Shown: in pieces, positions 9,176 to 18,623 of the stretch
Layout: each line of letters begins with the position of its first letter
Position numbering within the stretch: the first letter of the stretch is position 1
Assembly (NCBI GenBank): GCA_905182165.1
Contig: CAJJAK010000003.1
Coordinates: forward strand, 1 to 64,000
Direction of reading: 5' to 3'
From: an uncultured Paracoccaceae bacterium
GTDB lineage: Bacteria > Pseudomonadota > Alphaproteobacteria > Rhodobacterales > Rhodobacteraceae
Length of the DNA: 64,000 bases
Translations under genes and position numbers: made by a program
The notes under the pieces: generated by a model
What the model saw: the letters and a program-made list of their open reading frames with translations, nothing else
What the model was told of the DNA's origin: nothing
Database searches by the model: none

Positions 9176-10120
9176 TTAAACTTTTTTTCTTTTTTCAATA
9201 GCTTCCCAAATTAATTCAGCAATATTTTCCTTATTGAACCGTTCCAGTTCTTGAAGGCCCGTTGGTGATGTTACGTTAATTTCTGTAAGCCAATTACCAA
9301 TAACATCTATTCCAACAAATATTTGTCCTTTCTCTTTTAATAGGGGACCAATCCTAGCACAAATTTCTAAATCTCTTTGAGAAAGTTCTATTTTTTCTGG
9401 CCGCCCACCAACATGCATATTTGAACGCGTTTCACCTTTGGCTGGAACCCGATTGATTGCGCCGACTGGTTCCCCATCAACCAGTATTACCCGCTTATCA
9501 CCTTTAGAGACATCAGGTAAAAATTTTTGTGCAATCAATGGTTCGTTATTTATTCCTGAAAAAAGCTCATGCAATGAGCTTATATTTTTATCGTCTGGCC
9601 CCAATCGAAAAACTCCAGCACCGCCATTTCCATATAAAGGTTTAATTATGATATCTTTATGTTTTTCTTTAAACTCCTTTAATGCAGTAATGTCTCTAGC
9701 TATCACTGTGGGTGGTGTTAAATCAGGGAAATTCAACACAAGTAGTTTTTCTGGATAATTGCGAACCCAGAACGGATCATTCACTACTAACGTATTAGAA
9801 CCAAGCCTATCAAGCATGTGCGTATATGTTATATAACCCATATCAAATGGTGGATCTTGGCGTAACCAAACTACATCAAAATCATTTAAATTAACCAAAA
9901 TTTCTTTCTCAAGAGTAAAATGATCACCTTTGACCCTCTTTACTTTCAATTTAGATCCCTTGGCAAAAACGATACCATTTTCTAATATTAGTTTATTAGG
10001 AGTGTAATAAAAAAGCTCATGACCACGAATTTGGGCCTCTTCCGCCAACCGAAAAGTACTATCGGCATCAATATCCACTAATTCTATCGGATCCATTTGG
10101 ATAGCAACTTTTAAAGACAT
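9176..10120 (-). CDS. gshB: Glutathione synthetase
   Basis: ATP-grasp enzyme that joins gamma-glutamylcysteine and glycine to make glutathione. The 314-residue length is normal. It shows the N-terminal 'KVAIQMDPIELVDIDADSTFRLAEEAQIRGHELFYYTP', the 'VVWLRQDPPFDMGYITYTHMLDRL' segment, the ATP-grasp 'IIKPLYGNGGAGVFRL', and the C-terminal metal/nucleotide region 'FVGIDVIGNWLTEINVTSPTG'. It is convergent with the cobalamin gene pair, with only 19 bp between them and no clear terminator. Confidence 0.95.
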   Translation of the reverse strand: MSLKVAIQMDPIELVDIDADSTFRLAEEAQIRGHELFYYTPNKLILENGIVFAKGSKLKVKRVKGDHFTLEKEILVNLNDFDVVWLRQDPPFDMGYITYTHMLDRLGSNTLVVNDPFWVRNYPEKLLVLNFPDLTPPTVIARDITALKEFKEKHKDIIIKPLYGNGGAGVFRLGPDDKNISSLHELFSGINNEPLIAQKFLPDVSKGDKRVILVDGEPVGAINRVPAKGETRSNMHVGGRPEKIELSQRDLEICARIGPLLKEKGQIFVGIDVIGNWLTEINVTSPTGLQELERFNKENIAELIWEAIEKRKKV

Positions 10121-10231
10121 TTATTATGATCCTTTCCTATTTCTATTCTCTTAAGTTATTATAGTGATAGCAAAGGTTGCAATGGTGAATATATCTAAGT
10201 CGCGACGAATAAAATAAAAATGAGGAAAATA

Positions 10232-11380
10232 ATGCAAAATATTTCTGCCATTAAAGCAAGTATCACCAAACTTTGTTCACATTATCCAGAAGAATATTGG
10301 CGAAAATTAGACAAAATAAATGGATATCCATCAGAGTTCGTAGAGGAAATGAACAAAGAGGGGTTTTTATCTTGCCTAATACCAGAAGAATTCGGTGGAT
10401 CTGGACTAGGATTGATAGAAGCGACTGCAATATTGGAAGAAGTATCTTTTAATGGATGTAATGCCGGCGCTTGTCACGCTCAAATGTATGTTATGGCCTC
10501 AATTTTAAAATACGGAACATATCAACAGAAAAAACAATATCTACCTAGAATTTCTTCTGGTGAATTAAGGCTTCAAAGCTTTGGTATTACCGAGCCAGAT
10601 AGTGGAACGGACACTACAAATTTAAAAACTACAGCAAAAAAGTTGGGAAATGATTATATTTTGAATGGGAAAAAAGTATGGATCAGTCGGGTAGAGTATT
10701 CAGACCTCATGGTATTACTTGCAAGAACAAAAGCTAAAGACGATTGTAGTAAAAAAACAGATGGGTTGTCAGCTTTTATTATTGATTTAAAAAAAGCGGT
10801 GGGCAATGGCCTTACTATTAAACCTATTGACACTATGATAAATCATCATTCGTGCGAGCTTTTCTTAGATGATTTAGTTGTGTCATCTGAAAATCTATTA
10901 GGAGATGAGAACGATGGCTTCAAGGTCGTTCTAGATGCAATGAATGCAGAAAGAATATTAATAGCATCAGAATGTATAGGCGATGCCCGTTACTTTATAA
11001 AAAAAGCAACAGATTACGCTTCCAATAGAATTGTTTTTGACAGGCCAATCGGAGCTAATCAAGGTGTCTCCTTTCCCCTTGCTCGAGCATACGCAAATAT
11101 GGTTGCTGCAAAACTTTTGGTAGAAAAGGCAGCTACTCTATTTGATGCTAATGAACATTGCGGGGCTGAAGCCAATATGTGTAAGCTATTAGCTTCTGAA
11201 GTTAGTTGGTTTGCTGGTGATACAGCAATGCAGACTTTTGGTGGGTTTGCATTTTCCAAAGAATATCATATTGAAAGAAAATTTAGAGAAACACGACTTT
11301 ACCAAATAGCCCCAGTCTCCACCAATTTAATACTCAGTTACATAGCAGAGCGTGAATTAGGTCTCCCAAGGAGCTTTTGA
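10232..11380 (+). CDS. Acyl-CoA dehydrogenase family protein
   Basis: FAD-dependent enzyme predicted to introduce an alpha,beta double bond into an acyl-CoA. The sequence has the N-terminal helical domain ('LIPEEFGGSGLGLIEATAILEEVS'), the FAD/substrate loop 'QSFGITEPDSGTDTTNLKTTA', and the C-terminal 'QTFGGFAFSKEYHIERKFRETRLYQIAPVSTNLI', in which E-x2-F-R-E/D-x-R is typical of the family. I choose the ATG at 10232 because a GAGGA site precedes it; an in-frame ATG at 10220 is possible. The following CoA-transferase gene overlaps by one base (TGATG), suggesting the two act on the same carboxylic acid, whose identity is unknown. Confidence 0.88.
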   Translation: MQNISAIKASITKLCSHYPEEYWRKLDKINGYPSEFVEEMNKEGFLSCLIPEEFGGSGLGLIEATAILEEVSFNGCNAGACHAQMYVMASILKYGTYQQKKQYLPRISSGELRLQSFGITEPDSGTDTTNLKTTAKKLGNDYILNGKKVWISRVEYSDLMVLLARTKAKDDCSKKTDGLSAFIIDLKKAVGNGLTIKPIDTMINHHSCELFLDDLVVSSENLLGDENDGFKVVLDAMNAERILIASECIGDARYFIKKATDYASNRIVFDRPIGANQGVSFPLARAYANMVAAKLLVEKAATLFDANEHCGAEANMCKLLASEVSWFAGDTAMQTFGGFAFSKEYHIERKFRETRLYQIAPVSTNLILSYIAERELGLPRSF

Positions 11381-12492
11381 TGAACCCACTAAAAGATCTT
11401 CTCGTAATTTCAATTGAACAAGCCGTAGCAGCTCCATTTTGCACTATGAGACTTGTGGAATCTGGCGCAAGGGTCATTAAAATAGAACGAAAAGATGGAG
11501 ATTTTGCTAGAAACTATGATCAAATTGAATCCAAAGATAGCTCTTATTTTATTTGGTTAAATCAGGGAAAAGAATCACTAGTATTAGACTTAAAAAATAA
11601 AAATGACAAAAAAATATTAAATAAATTATTCGAAAACATTTTATAAGACCAAGCGCTATTTTCTTTTCTGAAACTAGAACTTAAACCAGACGATTTGGCA
11701 AAAAAGTTTCCAAATTTAATAATTTGTAACATCAATTTTCAATATTCACATCAGAAATATTAATAAAAATCTTATGACCTTTTAATACAGGCGGAAGCTG
11801 GAATTATTGGTGTTTCAGGAGTGATAGGTTCGCCTGGTCGTATCGGAATTTCTATAGTAGATATCGGAACAGGAATGACTGCTCATGCAGCTATATTAAA
11901 TGCTTTACTGAAGAGAAATATGACTGGAAAAGGTGAGGTTCTTAATATCTCCATGTTTGATGTTGCTGCTGAATGGATGACTGTACCTTTTTTACAATCA
12001 AATTATTCAGGGATCGACACAAAGCCAGCTGGGCTCCGTCACCCAACCATTGCTCCCTATGGAGCTCACACCACAAAAGATGAAAAGACAATAATAATTG
12101 CTGTTCAAAATGAGCGCGAATGGGAAAGGTTTTGCGAAGTTATACTTTCCGACAAAAAAATCACAAAGCACCCTCACTTTTGTGACAATGTTCAAAGAGT
12201 AAAAAACCGCAGCATATTAGAAAAAAAAATTGATAAAGTTTTTATAGGAAGTTGTACTAAGGAGTTTAAATTAAAGCTTAAGCAAGCACAGATTGCTTTT
12301 GCTCAGGTTCGGAACACTTCTGACTTAAACTTACATGAAGGCTTCAGAACAAGGCAACTTGTTGGATCAAATGGAAAAACAGTAAGTGCACCAGTTAGTG
12401 CCTTTGAACAGTCATCTGATGATTTACAACATAAGGCTCCTATTTTAGGAGAGCATTCAATTTTAATTAAGAAAGAATTTTTAGAAGATTAA
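11380..12492 (+). CDS. CaiB/BaiF-type (class III) CoA-transferase, several frame lesions
   Basis: Class III CoA-transferases move CoA between an acyl-CoA donor and a carboxylate. The N-terminal section has 'DLLVISIEQAVAAPFCTMRLVESGARVIKIERKDGDFAR', including the conserved region that contains the catalytic aspartate. The C-terminal section from 11821 has 'GSPGRIGISIVDIGTGM', 'LLKRNMTGKGEVLNISMFDVAAEWM' and 'LRHPTIAPYG'. Both sections, and the intervening 'KLELKPDDLAKKFPNLIICNI', are in the same frame, yet stops occur near 11644 and near 11760. Paired shifts (near 11635-11670, and a T removal plus A addition near 11757-11768 restoring 'YNKKSYDLLIQAEAG') repair it. It is either heavily affected by errors or a decaying gene. 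Confidence 0.8.
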
Positions 12493-12514
12493 AGTTTCTT
12501 ATAGAAAAAAGTTA

Positions 12515-13360
12515 CTAATTAATTTTTTTCAATTTTAATGCCGTCTGATAAACAGTGTTTTTACTTACGTTAAAATTACCAGCGACTATTTGAACAGATT
12601 CTTTCAAACTGTTATTTTGAGCACAAAATAAAGATTCTCCTATTTCATCAATATTACTTTTTTCAGTAACTGCTGGAGAAACTAACAAAACTATCTCTCC
12701 TTTTAAAGTATCTTCATTTAACTGCTCCTTAACTTCTTCTGCTGAACCCCGGTAAATAGTTTCAAATTTTTTTGTCAACTCTCTGCAAACCACTATTTGT
12801 CTTTCGAGTCCAAATTGAAATATAATATCATCTAAGCAAGCGATGATCCGGTTTGGCGTTTCAAAAAAAACCAAGGTTGTTTCAGGGAATATTACAGGAA
12901 AGTATATATTTTAAACGTGCCGTTTTTTGATTTGGTAAAAACCCACAAAACATAAATTTATCTGTTGGCAAGCCAGATACTGTTAGCGCGGCCAAAACAG
13001 CAGAAGGACCCGGAGCTGACGTAACTAACAATCCTTTTTTTGCAACTTCTTTAACTAACAAATAGCCTGGGTCAGAACTGGTTGCGCTATCGCGCGATGA
13101 GGTGACTGAAGCCACCTCTTTGTATCAGTTTACACGCGAAATCAACGAACATTATGATCATGATAAGAAATTAGTTTAAATCTGTTCAAAGGAATACTAT
13201 AAATATTCAATAATTTTTTTATCATACGTGTATCTTCAGCTACAATGACGTCAGCTGAAGCCAGTACATCCAATGCATTTAAGGTTATATCTCTTGCTCT
13301 ACCAATGGGGATAGACACAATATATAAACCAGGATCCAATGATTTAACTTCAAAATACAA
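12515..13360 (-). CDS. rsmI: 16S rRNA (cytidine-1402-2'-O)-methyltransferase RsmI, disrupted
   Basis: SAM-dependent methyltransferase acting on C1402 of 16S rRNA. The N-terminal 'GLYIVSIPIGRARDITLNALDVLASADVIVAEDTR' and 'YHDHNVR' are typical, as are the middle part 'SDPGYLLVKEVAKKGLLVTSAPGPSAVLAAL' and the C-terminal part 'VFFETPNRIIACLDDI' and 'VCRELTKKFETIYRG'. A CCC run near 12885 with one C removed joins the middle and last parts cleanly ('NIPETTLVFFETPNRI'). Between 13078 and 13150, however, the expected 'VALVSDAGTPL' stretch is missing and is replaced by GC-rich sequence that does not read as RsmI in any frame. The start is a TTG at 13360 after GGGAAAG. Confidence 0.85.
13078..13179 (+). 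other. GC-rich patch inside rsmI, open on the opposite strand and TerB-like
   Basis: Bases 13078 to about 13150 are roughly half G+C, against about 35% around them, and replace the conserved RsmI core. On the plus strand they read as an open frame containing 'VTEATSLYQFTREINEH', which resembles the middle of alphaproteobacterial TerB-family proteins as I remember them. The patch also contains an inverted repeat GAGGTG (13099-13104)/CACCTC (13113-13118). It could be a misassembled or gap-filled piece of another gene. The TerB resemblance is by eye only. Confidence 0.4.
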
Positions 13361-13553
13361 TATTCTTTCCCTTTTCAGATATTTACTTGCCTATAATAAA
13401 ATCATACTTTTAGCATATTTATAATAGCAAAGAGTTAATTATAAATAATAAGTGACAATATAATTAGGAAAGTTCAAAATCTTATTATGACTATGTTAGG
13501 CAGGTACAAATCAAAATACCCTGAAACTTATAAGTTAATGAGTTGTAAGTAAA
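13361..13553. promoter_or_regulatory. Divergent rsmI/glnD intergenic region
   Basis: About 190 bp of very AT-rich sequence lie between the divergent rsmI and glnD starts and must hold both promoters. TATAAT-like blocks occur (for example TATAATAAA near 13392), but no -35/-10 pair is clear enough to place. Nothing coding is seen. Confidence 0.4.
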
Positions 13554-16328
13554 TTGACCAAATCAAGGGAAAAAACTTTTTACATAGATGATGGAAGCGA
13601 TAGTAAAAATCCATCAAAGCTTTATGAAGAAATTTGTTCAGAAATAAATAAATCTGATAATGCTAAACACAAACGAAAAATAGCTGTAGATTTATTACAA
13701 AAAACTATAGATTCAAATTTTGCAAATCTGAAAATTAATTTTGAAAATCATACTATTGAAAAGGATGTTACAAAAGGTTTTACAAAGGTTACTGACGTAG
13801 TAATTCAAACCATTTTTATGTTTTCAACCCAACATTTACATCCACTTACCATTCCCACCGAAGCAGAACGTCTATCTGTTCTTGCGGTTGGTGGGTATGG
13901 AAGAGAGGAAATGGCCCCTTTTTCAGATGTCGATTTATTATTTTTAACACCCTATAAAATTACCCCTTGGGCTGAAAGTGTTATTGAAAGCATGCTTTAT
14001 ATACTTTGGGATCTTAAACTGCATGTTGGCTATGCTACAAGATCAATCACTGAGTGCCTATTAATGGGGAAAAAAGATTTCACCATAAGGACTACCCTCT
14101 TAGAAACACGCCGAATTATTGGTGATGAGAGTTTAGTAAGTGAGTTAAACAATCGTCTTTGGAATGAGCTTTTTCAGTCAAGCGCAACAGAATTTATCAC
14201 AGCCAAACTAGAAGAACGATTATTGCGTCACAAAAAGCATGGTGAAAATAGATACCTATTAGAACCCAATATTAAAGAGGGTAAAGGTGGTCTAAGAGAC
14301 CTACAATCCTTGTTTTGGATTGCGAAATACATCCACCACGTACAACGTCCAGAACAGTTAATTGAAAAAAATGTATTCAATCAAGTTGAGTTTAATAAAT
14401 TTGCTAATGCAAACAATTTTTTGTGGCAAGTGCGATGCCATCTTCATTTTTTAAACAATAGGGGTTCAGAGCAACTAAATTTTGACTCCCAAGTAGAAAT
14501 AGCAAAAAAACTTAAATATAAAAACTCTGACGGTCGATTGGCCGTAGAGCACTTCATGCAAGATTATTTTAAGCATGCTACGTGTGTTGGAGAGTTAACA
14601 CGTATCTTTCTAACAGACCTTGAGGCACGACATGTGAAAAGACAGCCAAATGTTGGTCAAATATTACGATCAGCAGGTAGGCGTTTAACTACGAAAATAA
14701 GCCCGTTATTCAAAATACAACATAATAGAATAAATGTCATAGACGATAATATTTTCTCCATTGAGCCCATTAATATTTTTATTTTATTTGATGAAGCTTT
14801 ACGAACTGGATATTTAATTCATCCCTATGCAATGCGTTTAATTACATCAAATATTGAGTTTATAGATGATGCTCTAAGGCGAAACCCTGATGCTCAAAAA
14901 ATATTTTTTAAACTTCTTTTGGAACGCGGCAACCCTGTTAGAGCTTTACGGCGCATGAATGAATTAGGGGTTTTATCCGCTTTTATACCTGAGTTTGAAC
15001 ACATCGTGGCAATGATGCAATTTAATATGTACCATCATTATACTGTTGACGAACATACGATTAAGTGCATCGAAAATCTAGCGCTTATAGAACAAAACCA
15101 ATTAATAGAAGACTTACCCGTGGCATCAGATATCTTGCGAAAAGGTGTTAATCGCAAGGTTTTATACTTGGCTCTACTTCTTCATGACATAGGGAAAGGT
15201 CGCAAGGAAGATCATTCGAAGTTAGGTAGTAGGATCGCATCAAAAGTTTGTTCAAGACTTGGGTTAAGCAAATCTGACTCAGAAACGATAGAATGGTTAG
15301 TTAAAAACCACCTTTTAATGTCAGATGTTGCACAAAAAAGAGATTTAAGTGATCCAAGAACTGTGCGTGACTTTGCTACTCTGGTGGAAAGTAGAACCAA
15401 ACTTAAACTATTAACCGTGTTGACTGCCTGCGACATTCGAGCGGTTGGACCTGGAGTTTGGAACAATTGGAAAGCAGAATTAATTAGAAATTTATATTAC
15501 TTAACTCACAAGGCATTGTCTTCAGGTTTAGAAGATGTTGGAGAAATAGCTACTGTTGACGAAGCCCAAAATGCTTTGAAGAAAAAATTGGTTGGCTGGG
15601 ATTCAAATATTATCGAACACGAGCTTGGGCGCCATTATAAATCTTACTGGCAAGGATTAAATTCCGAAACTCATTTTATTATGGCAAATATGCTCAAAGA
15701 TATGTCAAATATCGAGAGTAAGTTGGAATTAATACCAGATAAAGATAAAGATGCTACTATGGCCTGCTTTGTGATATCTGACCATCCAGGCATATTTTCC
15801 AGACTAGCTGGCGCAGTCGCATTAGCAGGAGCAAATGTGGTAGATGCTCGAACTTACACAAGTTCAGATGGCTTCGCTACTGCCGTGTTTTGGCTACAAG
15901 ATTCAAAAGGAACCCCTTACGAAAAAGATGGGTTCAGTAAATTAAAAAAAGCAATCGATAATAGCTTGTCAGGTGATGTAATAACTAGAGAAGCCCTGAA
16001 TGATAAAGATAAAATAAAAAAAAGAGAACGTGGTTTTTACATTCCAACTGAGATTTTGTTCGATAACGAAGGTTCCGAAATTTATACTATCATTGAAGTA
16101 GATACCAGAGATCGGCCAGGACTTCTTTTTGATTTAACAAACACTATTTTTGCCGCAAATATTTATATTGCTTCTGCCGTTATTGCAACTTACGGCGTAC
16201 AGGCTGTAGATGTATTTTATGTTAAAGACCTATTTGGGTTAAAATTGCATTCTAAATCAAAAAGAGATTCATTATCAAAAAAATTAATGAATGCAATTGA
16301 TTATGGTGCCAAAAGAGCGACCTCATGA
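13554..16328 (+). CDS. glnD: Bifunctional uridylyltransferase/uridylyl-removing enzyme (PII regulator)
   Basis: Senses glutamine and adds or removes UMP on PII proteins, controlling nitrogen assimilation. The 924-residue product has the complete family layout: nucleotidyltransferase domain with 'GGYGREEMAPFSDVDLLFL' (about residues 105-125), the GlnD linker with 'LLEPNIKEGKGGLRDLQSL', HD phosphohydrolase domain with 'HHYTVDEHTIKCI' and 'LLLHDIGKGRKEDHSKLG', and two C-terminal ACT domains ('FVISDHPGIFSRLAGAVALAGANVVDAR' and 'IIEVDTRDRPGLLFDLTNTIF'). The start appears to be TTG; no ATG occurs near the expected N-terminus. Its stop overlaps the murJ start by four bases (ATGA). Confidence 0.95.
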   Translation: MTKSREKTFYIDDGSDSKNPSKLYEEICSEINKSDNAKHKRKIAVDLLQKTIDSNFANLKINFENHTIEKDVTKGFTKVTDVVIQTIFMFSTQHLHPLTIPTEAERLSVLAVGGYGREEMAPFSDVDLLFLTPYKITPWAESVIESMLYILWDLKLHVGYATRSITECLLMGKKDFTIRTTLLETRRIIGDESLVSELNNRLWNELFQSSATEFITAKLEERLLRHKKHGENRYLLEPNIKEGKGGLRDLQSLFWIAKYIHHVQRPEQLIEKNVFNQVEFNKFANANNFLWQVRCHLHFLNNRGSEQLNFDSQVEIAKKLKYKNSDGRLAVEHFMQDYFKHATCVGELTRIFLTDLEARHVKRQPNVGQILRSAGRRLTTKISPLFKIQHNRINVIDDNIFSIEPINIFILFDEALRTGYLIHPYAMRLITSNIEFIDDALRRNPDAQKIFFKLLLERGNPVRALRRMNELGVLSAFIPEFEHIVAMMQFNMYHHYTVDEHTIKCIENLALIEQNQLIEDLPVASDILRKGVNRKVLYLALLLHDIGKGRKEDHSKLGSRIASKVCSRLGLSKSDSETIEWLVKNHLLMSDVAQKRDLSDPRTVRDFATLVESRTKLKLLTVLTACDIRAVGPGVWNNWKAELIRNLYYLTHKALSSGLEDVGEIATVDEAQNALKKKLVGWDSNIIEHELGRHYKSYWQGLNSETHFIMANMLKDMSNIESKLELIPDKDKDATMACFVISDHPGIFSRLAGAVALAGANVVDARTYTSSDGFATAVFWLQDSKGTPYEKDGFSKLKKAIDNSLSGDVITREALNDKDKIKKRERGFYIPTEILFDNEGSEIYTIIEVDTRDRPGLLFDLTNTIFAANIYIASAVIATYGVQAVDVFYVKDLFGLKLHSKSKRDSLSKKLMNAIDYGAKRATS

Positions 16329-17841
16329 AATTTAGAAGCATGAACTCTAATTTTTTAACAGTCAGCAGTTGGACCTTAGCAAGCCGAGTACTGGGCTTTG
16401 TGAGAGACATAACTATGGCAGCACTGCTAGGAACTGGTCCAATGGCAGAGGCTTTTCTAATTGCTTTCAGTCTTCCAAATTTGTTTCGAAGGTTTTTTGC
16501 AGAGGGCGCCTTAAATATGGCATTCGTGCCTTTATTCACAAAAAAATTAAATAATGGAAAAGAAACCGCTCATCTGTTTGCAAATGAAACATTTGTGATG
16601 CTTGGGACTATCTTACTATTTCTAACAATATTAGCACAATTATTTATGCCATTTCTCGTTTTTGCAATGGCTAGTGGATTTTGGGGGGATGAGCGTTTTG
16701 ACCAAGCAACTGACTTAGGGCGTATTACATTTTCCTATATTTTCTTCATTCTGCAGCAGCACTAATCAGTGGGATATTAAACGTTAAAGGTAAATTTATG
16801 GTTGCTGCCGCTGCACCAATTGTTCTGAATGTAATGTTAATAGCTTCAATGGCTTTAGCTTTATATTTAGACATCGAAATCTCTTTAGCTCTAGCAATTG
16901 CAGTCCCAATTTCAGGCATAATGCAATTAATATTGGTTTGGTTTGCTGCTAAAAATATTGGCTTCAAATTAACATTAAAACTCCCCAGATTAACTCCAGA
17001 TGTGAAGAAGTTAATGATCATTGCAATGCCAGCTGCGCTAGCTGGAGGAGTGGTTCAAATCAATCTTTTAGTAGGGCGCCAAATTGCAAGTGGAACAGAA
17101 GGGGCAATAGCTTGGCTTTCATACGCTGATAGGCTTTATCAACTCCCACTAGGGGTAGTTGGTATAGCAGTTGGAATAGTATTACTTCCCGAACTTAGTC
17201 GACGCCTAACTGCCAATGATCAAATTGGGGCTCAAAAAGCTTTTAATAAATCAACAGAGTTCGCGCTTAACTTAACAATACCTGCCTCAATTGCATTAAT
17301 TATTATCCCCTCCGAATTAATAACAACACTTTTTCAGCGGGGAGCCTTTGATCAAAATGATACAAATTATACAGCTATGGCTTTGGCCATTTATGGAATT
17401 GGACTTCCAGCATTTGTGTTGCAAAAAGTTTTACAGCCTATTTACTTTGCTAGAGAAGACACAAAAACACCTTTTAAATATGCATTAATTTCTATGGCAA
17501 TAAACGCTATTATTGCGATTGGTTTAGAGCCAAGGATTGGCTTTATGTCAGCTGCTATTGCAACCTCAATTGCTGGCTGGTCGATGTTAATTTTACTTTG
17601 GGTAGGTGCTCGAAAATTTAAAACCGCAATTAAATTTGATACTATAGTTTACAAAAAAATTCTAATAATATTATGCTCAAGTATAATAATGGGTTTTTGT
17701 ATTTTTATTGCTAAAAACTATTTTGAATTTTTATTTAATCATTCAATGATGAAATATCTGGGCTTATTAATTATTATCTCTATTGGTTTGTTAACATATT
17801 TCTTTAGTAAATTTGTATTAGCGTTTTTATTCCTGAAATAA
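16325..17841 (+). CDS. murJ: Lipid II flippase MurJ (one frameshift)
   Basis: Polytopic inner-membrane protein of the MOP family that flips lipid II for peptidoglycan synthesis. The N-terminal 'TVSSWTLASRVLGFVRDITMAALLGTGPMAEAFLIAFSLPNLFRRFFAEGALNMAFVPLF' is almost diagnostic. The C-terminal part carries further hydrophobic helices and 'YADRLYQLPLGVVGIAVGIVLLPELSR'. The frame breaks near 16752. Adding one T in the TT there gives 'FFISAAALISGILNVKGKFM', which is the normal sequence. MurJ is essential in most bacteria, which favours a sequence error. It is coupled to glnD by an ATGA overlap. Confidence 0.9.
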
Positions 17842-17866
17842 TTAACTAACCAGTATGTATTAAGTC

Positions 17867-18538
17867 TTAATTTGAATGCTTCAACAAGTACAAATTAGTT
17901 AAAAAAGCAAACAAGAACCCTGTAAAAAATCCAAAGAGATCTGCAATCCAATCATTGGCACCATTGAACAGAAATTTAAAAAGTATTTGGATGCCCAACA
18001 ATAGAGCAACTAATATAAACGCATTAGCACTTTTGGCTCCCACAGATCTCAATGAGGCCCACAATATATATGTGTATGCACCAATGAGGCCATAAATTGC
18101 AGGAAATAACCCAATTAAAGGGAACTGGTCGTTCAAAATCAATCCATAAAAGAAAGCACCACTTACCGAAGAAGCAAAAATTAATGCAAAAAACAAAAAA
18201 CCATTGTAAATTTCACAGACCATTTTTCCCAAAGCCAAAAACATCACTGTGGCAATCAGGGTTTGCATAAAACTTAAATGGATAAACGGATAAGTTACAT
18301 ACCTTATAGCAAACTCCCACCTAAAAACACCATTACTCAACATCCAATCCTGTAATGATCCAAAAAATGCATATTCCATTATTATGTTGTTTCTTAAAAT
18401 TTGCCCAGATTCACCAAACATAAGGCTGGCTTCAGAAAGTTGAAAAATCAATTCAATTAAAATTAAAATTAAAGTTATAATCAAAATAATTGGTGGTAAT
18501 GGGTTTATTAAAGAATTATTAAGTTTATTATCAACCAT
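17867..18538 (-). CDS. Rhomboid-family membrane protein lacking the catalytic Ser and His (probable pseudoprotease)
   Basis: This 223-residue protein has about six hydrophobic helices and clear rhomboid landmarks: 'YPFIHLSFMQTLIATVMFLALGKMVCE' and 'PLIGLFPAIYGLIGAYTYILW'. In active rhomboids the second stretch contains G-x-S-x with the nucleophile serine; here it reads G143-L-F145-P. The histidine of the last core helix (A-H-x-G-G) is replaced by D200 in 'WIADLFGFFTGF'. Both catalytic residues are therefore absent. It is convergent with murJ and divergent from trpS; the murJ-rhomboid-trpS arrangement is one I recall from roseobacters. Its function is unknown, possibly non-proteolytic membrane quality control. 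Confidence 0.8.
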   Translation of the reverse strand: MVDNKLNNSLINPLPPIILIITLILILIELIFQLSEASLMFGESGQILRNNIIMEYAFFGSLQDWMLSNGVFRWEFAIRYVTYPFIHLSFMQTLIATVMFLALGKMVCEIYNGFLFFALIFASSVSGAFFYGLILNDQFPLIGLFPAIYGLIGAYTYILWASLRSVGAKSANAFILVALLLGIQILFKFLFNGANDWIADLFGFFTGFLFAFLTNLYLLKHSN

Positions 18539-18623
18539 CGAAAATAAGGCCCTTTTTGAAAAAAATAATGAATAATAGCCTTAGGGCAAAAGACCAAATT
18601 CGTAAAGCAGACAGGAAAACATT

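Noticed and set aside
12850..12900. Programmed frameshifting or poly(A) transcriptional slippage as the general explanation for the broken frames
   Set aside because: Lesions occur in C and G runs as well as A/T runs, in runs as short as two bases, and without slippery heptamers or following structures.
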